Positions 46,514-57,815 of a DNA stretch of 64,000 bases are shown piece after piece; position 1 is the stretch's first letter; every line of letters begins with the position of its first letter. The position numbers and the translations under genes are program-made. Origin of the DNA: Ricinus communis (taxonomy: Eukaryota > Streptophyta > Magnoliopsida > Malpighiales > Euphorbiaceae); assembly GCF_019578655.1 (NCBI RefSeq), contig NC_063259.1, forward strand, positions 12,738,489-12,802,488. The letters run 5' to 3'. Under the pieces are notes generated by a model. It searched no databases, was not told the DNA's origin, and saw nothing but the letters and a program-made list of their open reading frames with translations.

Positions 46514-48365
46514 ACCCACATTTAAGCTTTTGCTTGTCCTCAAGCAATCAACAGTTTAGCTTATAAACATGCAATCAACCTTCCTTAAAATTTATACATT
46601 GGATCACAATTAAGCAACATTCAATCCATCCCAAATTGAAACTCAACCAAAAACTAAACTAGCAATCTAAACAAGAATGATTATCATGTTAGTGTATGAA
46701 GAAATTACAAAATACATTGAACATCAAATATTCAAGAAATCATATGCCTCAAAATGGATCACTCTATACACTCAGTGTTTAAAAGGTAGTCATTAATCTC
46801 TCACAACAATTATATTCAACTTACTTACCATAGGCTTGCTCATAAATCTCATCTCTGCTACTGTAAACAATCAAATATCACAATCAAAGGGTCTTCACAA
46901 CGGTTATAATGAGGCTTAGGTTTAGGTATGGAAATTTGGAAGTGAGGTGTAAATAATTCTTGGACTTTTGCAATGCCTTACCCATGATTTCAACTCAAAA
47001 AGGACTAAATGCCAAACAAAGATAATTAAATTCATTATAGTTCCCAAGTCTCTAAAACAAGATGCTCAAAGTGAAAAATGAATGAATACTTAATAAAAAA
47101 CTGTTTTTTTTTTCTTAAGAAGAAATAATAGAATATAATTACTTTGGAATGAAGGGAGCATCTAAACCAAAACTTTAAAGAACTTAGTGAATTCAAAGTA
47201 CAAATAAAACCGGCATTTTATCCAATAACTCAATGAACACATTGCAAAAATTCCAAAAATAGGGTAGGAATCAATAAACGAAAGGCTTAACAAAGTGTGA
47301 TGATAAAGCAAAATGGTAAAAATGAAGATAGTGGATAGACTCAAACTTGGCTAACTAATGGAAAACATTCATAGGTTGGCCTTTGACTACAATGGTGAAT
47401 TCTAAGTGCCCTTATCATTTCATAACATTCGATTGTTCATGTGACCTCAACAAGCATTACCGACCAAGTTCTAGAAATAAGAAGAATACAATGCACACTT
47501 AAACAAGAAAAAAGGAGCAGTTATGATGTATGCTCAATTAGGTTCAAAAAGTCACAATTTAAGTGTGTACATTTGCATAAGGTGTCAAAATACCATCAAT
47601 CAAATCATCATTTAATCAATTGATATACAAAACACAACAACTAATCAAATTCAAATTAACTAACTTAAAGAATGGTCAAGTAACACCGGTTTAACCCAGC
47701 CATTATGATAAACTAAAAATTGCTCAATAATATTCCAAAAGCAATAAACAACAAGGAGAAAAAATCACATGCTCATAATTATAACTATCATTCTCTCGAA
47801 GATAACGAAGAGCTAATAAACATCCTAAGTATCCTAAAGCTATACATCATCAATAATACAATAAATAATAGTCAGAAAACATTAAAAAAAGAAGAAAAGC
47901 TAAAACAACGACTTACCCACCCCACACTTGAAGACACACTGTCCACAGTGTGTAAAGGTGTTGGGAAGCAACATAATAAGTACAAAAAGGAAAAGAGATA
48001 AATATAAAGAGATACTGCCCTACTCATCCTGCTAGGCTGGTGGTGGGTGGAGGTGGTGGTTGTACTGGAGGAGGTGCATCATCAGCTAATTAGTCAATTT
48101 CCAATTCAGTAGCATAATAACTAATTTACCAAACCAGCTTACAATCAAGCAAGTTCAAACATACAAAACAACAGTAATAGGGCAATTCAAAGGCAGAAAA
48201 CAAGAAATCAAAAATATGAAAAAAACACTCAAATGGCATATAAAACTAAAAAATTAAATGAAATGAAGACTAAAACTAAGAAAATGTTCTAAAACTAATG
48301 ATCAAAATGTCAAAAACATAAAATAAAAGTTGGGGTGCCTCCCAAAAGTGCTTCTTCTTTTTTCT
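46514..48365 (-). mobile_element. Athila 3' non-coding region
   Basis: AT-rich non-coding sequence between the 3' LTR and the broken pol. Near 46525 a TTGCTTGTCCTCAAGCAA phrase, and near 47920 ACCCCACACTTGAA, are typical of the non-coding 3' part of Athila-like elements. A G-rich stretch (GGTGGTGGGTGGAGG) lies near 48040. RT, integrase and any env-like frame are deleted. No credible gene is seen. Confidence 0.6.
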
Positions 48366-48372
48366 GAGTCAT

Positions 48373-48840
48373 TTAGCTGGACTCGTTGACCACTCTCTTC
48401 ATGTGCGGGTTTAACTTGCACTGCGGTTGAACTGCCAAGTTATGGATGCCATCCATAAGAATCTTGGGTAAGCAATAAGTGTGGCTAATCCCTAGAGTGT
48501 CAGCATTCTTCCAAGCAAATACCTTTTGGTATTTCCTTAGAGAGGGCACTGTCATCTCCCTCATCTCGGGTGTCAAGTCTACTGTTGAAATGTCAGGCAA
48601 ACTGTTGTCTTTGTCTCAATATGCATAGTTGATATGCTTTGGGAGCTCTTTCAACTCAAGAACTAGTGGTTCCTCAATTAATGACCTCAACTTCTGCATA
48701 CCTACCTTGTCAATTATAACAAACTTATTATCCTCTTCGCTTGGCTCATCTGCTAACAAAAATTCAAGTTGCTCCAATACTTTCTCGTTTGACAACTCAT
48801 GCTCATCTTCCATTGGCAAGGTAACTTATAGAGGATCTTC
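48373..48840 (-). pseudogene. Athila pol: linker and start of reverse transcriptase
   Basis: The minus strand gives a run with EEPLVLELKELPKHINYAY (about 48680-48616), then a TGA, then DLTPEMREMTVPSLRKYQ and QPQCKLNPHMKRVV (48600-48380). This is the order found between protease and RT in Athila elements (LELKPLPKHLKYA, then QPQRRLNP). The sequence stops short of the RT catalytic core and passes into 3' non-coding DNA, so most of pol is deleted. Confidence 0.75.
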
Positions 48841-48963
48841 AACCAACATTTTGTGCAACTATGTCTCAACAACATCATCAAGTACATTAATAAAATACAT
48901 AATCATCATGATCTAAAGACTATTTCATAGAATTATTCAAGTCAAAGGTGACAGTCTCATCCT

Positions 48964-49317
48964 TTACCCTAAGTTCAAGTTTCCATCACAAACATCTATA
49001 CTTGCCCTAGATGTTACAAGGAAAGGTCTACCTAGAATCAAAGGTACACTACTCTCACCATCCATGTCTAAGATCACAAAGTCAATAGGAAATATGAATT
49101 TATCCACCTTAACAAGCACATTCTCTACAACACCCTTAGGATACTTGACTGACATATCAGCTAGTTGCATACTCATCTTAGTAGGTTTTAGCTCTCCCAG
49201 CCGCAACTCAGCAAACAAGTTGTATAACATTATATTAACGCTAGCTCCTAAATCAGGCAAAGCATCACTAATAGTTAAGTCACCTAACACAAGGGATAGT
49301 AAAACTCCCTGGATCAT
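48964..49317 (-). pseudogene. Athila aspartic protease
   Basis: The 117-codon minus frame contains LPDLGASVNIMLYNLF, where DLGAS is the active-site triad form usual in Athila. KYPKGVVENVLVKVDKF and PLILGRPFL follow; the latter is the second conserved protease motif. The frame is open across the domain, although the surrounding gag and RT are broken. Retropepsin-type proteases cleave the retroelement polyprotein as a dimer. Confidence 0.85.
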
Positions 49318-49369
49318 ATTTCTTTTCTGGTACCCTATTCTGGAAAATCGTCGAACATTCCTAATTTAG

Positions 49370-51139
49370 TGTCACGAATGCTAAGTCCTCAAACTTTCTT
49401 TTGTTGCTAAGGATATCTTTTAAGAACTTCGCATACCTAAGCTCTACAAAATAGCTTTAACAAAAGGTAAGTTTATATGCAGTTGTTTAAATACATCAAG
49501 AAATTTACTAAACTGCTGCTCGACATACGCCTACTTCAACCTAGTAGGGTATAGGAATTTGGGTTGGTATTCCCTCAGTGGAATCTTGTTTGCCTCTTCT
49601 TTCTTTGGTTCCTTCGCCTTGTTATCTTCAACCTTTCAACTTGAATCTACTTGTGCATCAACATCATTATTAGAAATAGGAGAAGAACCAGGAATATACT
49701 TACTTGACCGCAAAGTGATTGCATTCACATGCTCTCTCAAGTCGGACTCTGTATTGCTAAGTAAAGTCCCCGACTGCCTCTCAGCCAACATCTTAGAAAT
49801 CTATCCTATTTGATTCTCCAAGTTCTGAATGGAGGCCTGCTGATTTCTAAGAGCTGCATTCGTCTGCTGGAATCTGGTCTCTGAAGTGGATACAAACTTC
49901 ATCATCACCTCCTCTAAGTTAGGCTTTTTCTCTTGAGTTTGAGGAGACTGAGGTGGGAGAACAGATTGTTGCAGCTACTGATGTAGTCATTGAAACCCTG
50001 GTGGCCCCTGGTTGTTGTTCCTCCATCTGAAGTTTGAGTAATTTCTCCATCCCAGATTAACAAGTGTTCCTATACAGGTTGTTCTATTACCTAGGCTAAC
50101 TCCCCATATAGTCCACCTGTTCATGGTTAGATGAAGAAGAAGCAAACATACCTCCTGACTTACAGTTACTACTGAAATGTGGGCCACCATAAAACTCATA
50201 ACTTGCTTGAGTTGCTTGGACAAGCATCTAGAGTTGATCAATTTTCTTGGATAATAACTCCACTTGAGCCGCAAGGCTGCAGTGGCATCCAATTAGTGTA
50301 TACTCCCTTGACGTCCCGTCCTGCTCCTAGTAGTATGCCACTGGTAATAGTTTGTGGCCATCTCCTCTATCAAGCTTTGGGCTTGCTCTAGTGTCTTGCT
50401 GCTCAAAGAACCACCTACAACTGCATCTACCATCTACTTAGTAGCCAAATTCAAACCATTATAACAAGTTTGCACCTGTAACCCGATTGGTAGTCCATGG
50501 TGTGGGCAGCATCGCAATAGGTCTTTGTACCTCTCCCAGGTGTCGTACATCAACTCATCATCAAACTGCACAAAAGAAGATATGTCATTTCTAAGTTTAG
50601 TAGTTCTAGAGGGAGGAAAGTACTTAAATATAAATTTTTCAGCCAAAGAATCCCAAGTAGTGATAGTGTTTGTGACTATAGCCACCGCTTTGCTCTATCC
50701 CTCAAAGAAAATGGAAAGAAGTGGAGATGAATTGTATCATCTGTTGTCCTATTAATCTTGAAGGTATCACAAATCTCCAAGAAACTCGCTACATGTGCAT
50801 TAGGATCCTCATCTGGCAAGCCTCTGAACTGAACTATTTGTTACACCATCTGAATCACATTAGCTTTATTTTAAAATTATTAGCAACGACATCCGGTGTC
50901 GTAATGCATGTTTACGTCCCCTCCAGTGATGGTTTCGCAAAATCATACATAGTCTGGTTATTCTCATTGTTGTTATTGGTGTCTGCCATATGTACTGTAG
51001 TGTCTTCCGGTTCACTCTCGTCTACGACTTTCCTAACCTGAATCTCTTCCTCCTCTACGTTCAACCACTTCCTCAACTGCTTGAGGGATTGCTCTGGTTC
51101 TGGTAGAGGGTCTACTAAATCAAGATCGGACCTCCTCAT
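49370..51139 (-). pseudogene. Athila gag
   Basis: On the minus strand the open piece 51139-50912 starts MRRSDLDLVDPLPEPEQSL, a plausible gag start about 130 bp after the primer site. The piece 50685-50434 carries TTWDSLAEKFIFKYFPPS, KLRNDISSF and RCCPHHGLPIGLQVQTCYNG, which is a close fit to Athila gag. Downstream (50290-49400) Gln/Asn/Pro-rich fragments with frame changes lead toward the protease. Stops between the pieces make it inactive. Confidence 0.8.
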
Positions 51140-51272
51140 ACACTATCTAAAACAACGAATAACCAACAACATAAATGAATAAAAGAATAAAATCAAAGAA
51201 AAATAAATAAACAACAAAGAATAAGGGCTAAATTAACAAGAAAACACAATTCATAATATCTCTCAAAACAAG

Positions 51273-51290
51273 TCCCCAGCAACGATGCCA
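51273..51290 (-). other. Athila primer-binding site
   Basis: The minus strand reads TGGCATCGTTGCTGGGGA, two or three changes from the TGGCGCCGTTGCCGGGGA site usual in Athila elements. It lies six bases from the LTR edge at 51297. Confidence 0.8.
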
Positions 51291-51296
51291 AAAACA

Positions 51297-51816
51297 TGAT
51301 GCTTCGCTAAACACGACTAGCAATCTACAGGCAAGTGCACCTACCAAATATAATCTAGCTATGGCAAGTATCAATGTTGTATCCCATGGGAACTAAGAAT
51401 CTACTACTACTACGCTATTCCTATTATCTAACTGATCAAAAGGTGGTGAAGATCATTAAATAAAAATGATTGAGAATGCAAATGAAAACTAAATTTTAAC
51501 AAAGAGAATGAAAGTTTTGAAGAGACAATGAGATGAGTTAACCCAATTGGGGATCCTTTTAGCTAGCCGGCTTAAAATAATAAATTATGAATTGATTGAT
51601 TAAGAATTGCGGTCTATGGATAATTTCTTAAATGAATTGGCCTTTCTCTCGAGTTAACTAATTCCTAATCCTAAAGATCTAAAGTTGGAATCTCTTCCTA
51701 ATAATTGATTTTAGAATAGCATTAATCTCTAAATTACTGCTAATAAGAATGTCTAGTTCTTATTCCAGTAAGTTATTATACTTATCTCTAAGATGCAAAT
51801 CACTTAATCACACAAG
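51297..51816 (-). mobile_element. Athila 5' LTR, truncated
   Basis: It starts in plus-strand reading with TGATGCTTCGC, as the 3' LTR does, and matches 37833-38232 joined to 45413-45530. It preserves the uninterrupted CTCTT site at about 51692. It ends at about 51816, where unrelated sequence begins, so the outer two thirds of the LTR are missing. Confidence 0.8.
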
Positions 51817-52240
51817 GTTTCATCCTACGTCTCGGTGGGGCCACAGTCTCTCGATCTTATCCAGGAAGTCCTATCTAAGTGGGAAGCCTTTGAATTCAGG
51901 TGGGCATTCCTAGATTCATTGCTTCATGCCATACTGATGACGAAGTCTCGAAGGTGTGTAAAAAGTGGATGCTCATAGTATGGGTAAGGGTACGCAATCA
52001 CCGTACACCATGAGTGTGACACGCTTGATTCTCCACTAAGGGCAAGTCCAACAAATGAGTGTATCCAGAATGCCTTTCATCAAGGAAATCCAGCCATCAT
52101 GACAATGCAGGGTAATAACATATAGAGTTTGTACGTACTTCGGCTCATACTTATCAATATTTCTTGGGATAGTCAGTATCTAAAGCTTCTCCCACAGCCA
52201 AATCTTTAAAAGGTGAAAATAAGAAGAAGAAAGGAAAAAA
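51817..52240. other. Unassigned sequence
   Basis: No frame, repeat or motif that I can name. It lies between the truncated Athila LTR and a Tat 3' region and may be a decayed part of the latter. Confidence 0.3.
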
Positions 52241-52400
52241 AAAAAAGAAAAATAAAGCTAAGTTGAAAATCTGAAAGGGCAGCTTAGGCAAGAGTTAAGA
52301 TTAAAAAAAAAAGCCTGCTAAGATGAAAACCCGAGAGGGCGGTTTAGGAAAAAATTAACACAAAAATAAAAAAAAAAGTAAAGAAAAGAGATTTGGCTGT
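52241..52400 (+). repeat. Tat 3' GCTAAGTTG repeats, second locus
   Basis: Two copies of the GCTAAG...GGCTTAGG repeat also seen at 17137-17300, followed by the same AAAGAAAAGAGATTTGG phrase (17307 and 52382). This ties the antisense genes to the right to the same type of element. Confidence 0.6.
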
Positions 52401-52404
52401 GTAC

Positions 52405-53267
52405 TTATAAGAGTATGAGGCTGCCACTAAACTGTTGATAGGTTTTGTATATGTCTAACCCAATGATGGTTCTAGGTAGGATGACTGCAATTGGATTCGT
52501 TCCATGTTCCACCTGGTTAATAATACCAGCATTTCTGATATCTCCCTCTCCTTGAGAAGAAATCAACATAAATTGGGCATAAAGACAAAAGCCCAGCATC
52601 CAAATCCAAGAAGGTGTGCCCTTTTCCTTCTTCTCATAGTAAGAGACTAATGAAGTGTCTGTCCCGCAACCACCCCCGAGTATATGCTTCAACAAGAATT
52701 ACACAAGGGTAGTTGATACAATAAAAACCTCTAGGAAAATGCCTGCCCGAAACCCAACAGATAAAGTACATTACATATTCCGTTTTAGGGATTAGCGACT
52801 TACCCATTTAGTGACTTTAGCACTAGATGTTCCCAAAATAAAATGGGTACTCTCGAGTCGGGTGAATTCAATAATAGACGTTTGTTGGCATTTCGGCCTT
52901 CCTTCTACTTTCCGGGCCTATCCGAAAGAGAATCCAGTACTTCTTGGTTGCATATCGAATAACTCCACCAGTTTCCCAAGAAAAGACTCATTGAGTTTTG
53001 GCAAGGCAATAGGATGAGTAGGATCCATGGGAATGCTAAGAATAGTAGAGAATTGTTCAATCATAGGACACAATTCTTGCCATTGAATTTAAAGACGTGA
53101 TCCCTTAGGTACCAAAAGTTGACAGCAGATTAGAGGAATCCATAATCAAGTTTGGTGTGCTGCATGGCCTTGAAAGATGAAAGGTAAAATTTCCCAAGTT
53201 TGACCCAATCATCACCAGTTAGGGTTTTAAGAAGGGTTTGTAGGCTTTTGGCACATTTCTAAGACAT
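52405..53267 (-). pseudogene. Second antisense gene of the Tat 3' region (DUF7745-like?)
   Basis: A candidate ATG lies at 53267-53265, 55-65 bp downstream of a TATA-like run. Conceptual minus-strand translation gives DDWVKLGKFYLSSFKAM, then AVNFWYLRDHVFKFNG and IEQFSTILSIPMDP, and later SWIWMLGFCLYAQF and ILPRTIIGLDIYK (52560-52440). The order FW, HVF.FNG, then IEEFS-like resembles the plant retroelement domain annotated as DUF7745, but I offer this only tentatively. Several stops, including one at codon 3, break it. It lies in the same antisense sense as the PMD gene just upstream. It is absent from the first 3' region at 17310, so it is an insertion or deletion difference between the loci. 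Confidence 0.4.
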
Positions 53268-53319
53268 TTTTTTACTTTAAAGAAGAAAATCGTGTATGAG
53301 AAAGTGAGGGGGCTCATGG

Positions 53320-53331
53320 ATATATATATAG
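53320..53331 (-). promoter_or_regulatory. TATA-like element of the second antisense gene
   Basis: The minus strand reads CTATATATATAT, upstream of the candidate ATG at 53267. Its position is right for a promoter, but the run is simple sequence, so chance is possible. Confidence 0.35.
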
Positions 53332-53639
53332 GTCTCAGATCATTGTCCAAATCAGAATCTGCAACCGCAGAGCAGAGTCGGCTGAGCATACAGTCGATCG
53401 GTTGTATGGCCTCTTGGTACAATTTTGGGCTAATTTTTTACCCTTTTTCGAGCGCCCATTCGGTTTTCAATACACAAAAGCTCATACGAATGGAATAATA
53501 AAGAGAAATGAGAAAAGTATAGGTAATTCACAAGCCAAAATCATGATTTTATATCTTCAAGAAGTCAAAAGCTTACAAGAGTTCTAAAAATCAGAAGTTC
53601 TACAAGTAATGATACAAAGAGTCAAAAGAAGATCAAAAG
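53332..53639. other. Spacer between the two antisense genes
   Basis: Contains a GAGTCGGCTGAGC/GTCGATCGGTTG palindromic motif (53373-53402) of the kind seen in LTR L and PMD intron 1, and sequence matching 17340-17470 beyond the PMD 3' end. No gene is seen. Confidence 0.4.
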
Positions 53640-55226
53640 TCAGAGTTCTCTCCCAAACCCCCTATCTCATCGTCCAAGTTGGTGTCCATCCCCTATGTAC
53701 ATAAGGCTAATAGTTGAAGTGTTAAAGTGTCGATCGAACATTGCTGAGCGTCGATTTAATGTTGTCGATCGTCCACTTGCCCTTGCCAGCCCTCATGGTC
53801 CTTTGATGAAAACCTAAAAAAGAGATTACTCAGTACATCTCATACATGCATACATGAATACATATTATATTGCATAAGTCATTTTCTTACCCGCTAGTTA
53901 CTGCTGAGGAGAAAGAATTGCCTCCTCACGGCACCGACCAACTGATGTACGTGCTCGAATTGGTCTCTTTAAACCTATATGGTTATTTGCATAATATGTC
54001 ACCAACCTTTCAGGAAAAGAATAAGTGAAAACACAAAAGAGAAGAGTAACTTACATGAGTGCATGTACTCGGAGTGAACTCCACAGGGAGGCATTGCTCC
54101 ATGGCAAGCTAGTGCTCCATCACATCATATAGGCTCCAATATGAGACCATCATATCTGGAGGGAATGAAACACTCCCCGAAACCACATCAGACGTGGCTA
54201 TAGGAGGTGCCTCAAACGCAGCACTAGTGAAGGAGCCCATGATGTGGGAAGGCTTGGAACGTCAGGCGGATCGCCCCTCGGTTGGCTCACGAGTAGTAGG
54301 AGCCTGGTGGAGGAACTGTAAATAAAATAATTAGGAAAGCAGGATGCAAAAGGAGAATTCTAAGTGAATTTAGGAAAACACCTGAGCCACGACATCCTGG
54401 ATTAAGGGCACGACCCTAATAGCCAAGTTATGAACAAAGTGTAGTATGTCTGCTGAGATTGGGTGTTAAGATCCTTGGGCTTGTCATACCCCATCAAGCA
54501 CTCAGCTAAAGCCTCCACAGCAAGGTCTATTACCCACAACATAGAAAGAGGAGAAGATAAGGGAACTCGATGCCTACTGGGGCCTCGCTCCCATCCATAG
54601 ATCATCTTTCCCAAGCACTACGTCTGACAGGCAGGTACGATCAACAAGATCCTCTTCTGCTCGAGGTAAACCATGGATAGCATGTAGGCGTCCCACTAGA
54701 AGCCCTCCCCCAGCCAATCACCTCAAATCTGCAAACTAGAAAAGGTAAACTATGTAAATAAAGTAGGAATATGACTAATAAATTATATTTACCTTGTCTT
54801 AGGTCAAGCTGTTAATCCACATGTAATGCATATGAACCTGAGCCCACTCTAAGGTGACGGTCCTGCTCGGGCCTAGTGACTAAAGCGAAGGAAAGCCTGT
54901 AAAGTGAAGATGTGTTGTGAGCCTACTAAAAGGCTGATCTCTAGAGCCTAAACCTATAAATAAGAACCAACATTCACTGTATTTATAAAAGAAACTAGGA
55001 AAAGAAGTTAGAGCATAACTTACATGGACTGCGTGCCAAAAACCACACATCCTCTTATTGCCTCGGACTGTAACATCCATCTAATGATACAAGTATGCGG
55101 GAGCTTCAAGTCCCCAGTTGTAGGAGGAGACCTAGTACAAATCCCACAGCGAGACCAAATAGTGGAAGTTCAGTGAGTTCCCCTAGTCATTGAACAATGT
55201 CGTACCAAAGAGGTACACCAATATAA
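53640..55226 (-). pseudogene. Antisense PMD gene, 3' half
   Basis: Homologous throughout to 17460-19040. It retains four of the five inferred introns: 55023-54954, 54792-54729, 54381-54316 and 53890-53814, all with GT and AG ends and within about 7 bp of the lengths in the first copy. The first intron has a stronger donor here (GTAAGT). Coding segments include VIDLAVEALAECLMGYDKPKDL-like sequence (about 54530-54470) and a polar tail. Stops occur. The gene ends at an A/T run near 55226. The missing 5' half lies inverted at 56745-57815, so this is one gene split by an inversion. Confidence 0.7.
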
Positions 55227-55239
55227 AAAAAATAAGGAA

Positions 55240-55785
55240 ACCAGTTTATGATAATATTAATGATGATGGATGCATGGTTAGAGAAACCCTCAGGTTATCA
55301 CCATAGTTGATGATTCTGTGAGTCTCAGATGATAAAGATGCAGTTGAATCGAAGACTGGTTGGGAATCCAACGTTGGATATGATGTGGAGAAACCTTTTG
55401 TCGACTTAAAAAAATTTCCAAAAAAAGTTCTTTCTTTAATGACCTTCTTTCTTAGTGACATAAACCTTTTGCCTAATGATCAACGATAACTTTTTCTTTT
55501 TCTCTCAAATCAATGTTGGCTTATGTTCTTTTCTCTTATTTTCTCTCTGGTTGTCTCTCTCTTATTATATTTTGTTGTACTTAACCCTAACCCTACATAC
55601 CTCTTTTTACTTATAGAGGTAGGGTCTCAAAGCAAACCTTAGAGAAGGAATTATCTTTATTATTTTTTCAAAAAGGATGATAAATATCCAAATCTAATAC
55701 TTTAAATTTAAATAAATATTATTAAGAATCCATGATTATCATAAAAAACCTTCTATAATTTGTACTTGGATGTAAAAATGTAAAA
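55240..55785 (-). mobile_element. LTR 'L' copy 2, 5' part, inverted
   Basis: The minus strand matches 23570-24062 of LTR L copy 1, from TACATCC to AAACTGGTTT. Shared landmarks are TTGGGAATCCA-like and GATTCTGTGAGTCTCAG-like phrases and an ACTTATAGAGGTAGG segment. The start of the LTR is near 55785. Confidence 0.7.
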
Positions 55786-56744
55786 AAATGATGTTGAAGG
55801 AGAAAACCTGAATCGGTATTGTGTAGAGCCGATTGACTCTACACAAGGGAAGTTTGGTAAAAATATACAATTATGTCCCTAATTTTACAAAATTCATTAT
55901 TTTGACCTCAAACATCATTTTTGTTGAAAATTAAGTCCAAATTAATTTTGAAAAGGTAATTTCGGCTGGATTAACCTCAACTCTAATAACGAATTCCCCC
56001 GTCCTTCGTATCTAGAGACCTGAGAAGGCAATAACTTTCATCATAGGATTTTTCATAATGCCCTCGATATCTAGATCCGAAAAATGGATGTCGACTACTA
56101 CTCCCCATTTTTCAAAATTTATAAGCATGCAATGCGTTTAAATAAATTGAGACTAAGTATCAAGGATATGGCAAAAGGATACCTCTTTGAGTTGTAGAAG
56201 CCATGCCTCTTAAGCTTGAACTTTGATCGTTGATTTGATGTAGGGACCACGCCCACTTGGATTTTCAAGGATTTTTCCTACTTAAGTTGAAGGTTTCGCC
56301 TGTTTAGGTTGAGGACTTCACCTGCTATTTCAGTACCATGCCCGTTGATCTGGGAGCCATATCCATTGAATTAGGGAGCTCGCCCATTGATCTCATGATT
56401 GCAGAGACTTCCTCTAGCTATCTTCCATTCCAAGAGACAATTCACCACTTCGGGTCAATTTGGTAATTTTTCACTTTCAAGTACTTTTGATAAAATTTTG
56501 AGCCTCAGGGTATGGTCTGATTCATTTTGATGCTTTCTAGAAACTATACTGGTCTTTGGACTATTCTGGGACTAAGCATAATTTTGATAGGTTAGGGACC
56601 AAACTTGTAATTTTTAGAAATTTCCACCTCGGGATGCAACTTGGCCTTCTATATGTCTTCTGAGGACTTACATCAACTTTTTGGACTAAGACATGATTTT
56701 AACAAGTCAAGGACCTAAATGAGATATTTTTCCCCTCCTCAAAG
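55786..56744 (-). mobile_element. Tat 3' non-coding region between PMD promoter and LTR L
   Basis: From 56200 to 56744 the sequence is the inverted homologue of about 20120-20650, with degenerate GTCC-, GCC- and TTGA-containing short repeats (56240-56400). From 55786 to 56200 it has no counterpart in the first locus. It includes a GAGCCGATTGACTCTA palindromic motif at 55831. Nothing coding is seen. Confidence 0.5.
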
Positions 56745-57815
56745 ACATATATATGTAGCTTAATATCCATACTCCATTCACTTTATCTATTTTTCTTTCA
56801 CTGTTCTCTCAAACCCTTTCTTTCTCTTTTTATGATTACTTCTCCATTTCTCCACCATATTTCATGAAATCAGTCTTGAAATGACAAGATCTTGCTCAAG
56901 GTTTGCTGGACGTACCCCAATTGCACCGAATTGGGGTTTTCTACTCCAATTTCTTGCCAAAATAACCTTGAGCTTGTGAAGGGAGAGGAAATCCCCCTTT
57001 TCGCAAAATTGAACGCACACTGCGCATTTCTGGCGGTAATTTCTAGGCTTAAACTTTGTTTCCTACAACTTACAAGCTTGACATACATGTTATTTACCTA
57101 AAACATGTGGAAAATTGCAAAAATTTATTGAAAATCCATGTTCCCTAGCCTATAGAGCCGATCAACTGTGTGTAATTTGTTGTGTGCACAGCAGATCGGC
57201 TTTACACAGTCCGAATCGACCGTGCACAAGCCGAATGAAGGTTTTCAAGGATTTTTTATGAAAAATAACAACTAATAGACATATACTTACATGTTTAATA
57301 TCTTTTTGTATGTACATGATGTTTTTATACTTGTGTATTTGGCTTCCTAGGGTGATGTTGTGTCGATCTAGTTAGTTGAAAAATTTTATGGTCCTTGCGA
57401 GTGGCTTGATGAGCTCCATAGCTCAGTCAAGGCTAGGATTTGAGATACCGGCTTTCATAGGCTTGTAATACACTCCTATCTATCACCGGGAGGGTTTATC
57501 ACACTTTTATGCCCTACTCGAGAGGTGGATGGACACTAATCACACCTTTCACACTTCGGTCAGTGAGCTCACACTCTCTCCTCTTTCCTTTTCCACTATC
57601 ATAGGCATCGATTTCTTTGGCACACCTCTACTATTTGACAATGCGATCCACGATCAGCGCTTCGACGTTCGGGAGTGCTTCATCACTCATCTACTCGAGT
57701 TCTTTTCGACATTTAAGAACTCGTGCTATATTCCTTACCAAAGCATCCCCCTTTACTACCGGAGCTTTGTTCCTCAAAATGCTCGAGAGGTTAATCAGAT
57801 GACCTGAGCCTTCTT
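56745..57815 (+). pseudogene. Antisense PMD gene, 5' half, now on the plus strand through inversion
   Basis: Homologous to 19045-20118. A decayed TATA box (56748-56755) and a CT-rich leader precede an ATG at 56881. Exon 1 (to 57035) shares LVKGEE and LAKL-type segments with the first copy but has a one-base deletion near codon 19. An intron (57036-57350) with GTAATTTC donor and CTTCCTAG acceptor matches the 344-bp intron of the first copy. Exon 2 gives YALLERW, TNHTFHTSVSELTLSPLSF and TTIIGIDF-like sequence (57500-57620), the PMD core. It is cut at a T run at 57815; the rest is at 53640-55226. Confidence 0.75.

Larger units (their letters stand above)
55228..57815. other. Inverted 2.6-kb segment
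   Basis: Reversing this segment restores both the PMD gene (53640-55226 joined to 57815-56745) and LTR L (55785-55240 reversed, joined to 57816-59188). Breakpoints fall in A or T runs at both ends (55225-55236 and 57811-57822). Confidence 0.75.

Noticed and set aside
49064..49369. Plus-strand 101-codon frame
   Set aside because: Exact antisense of the Athila protease.
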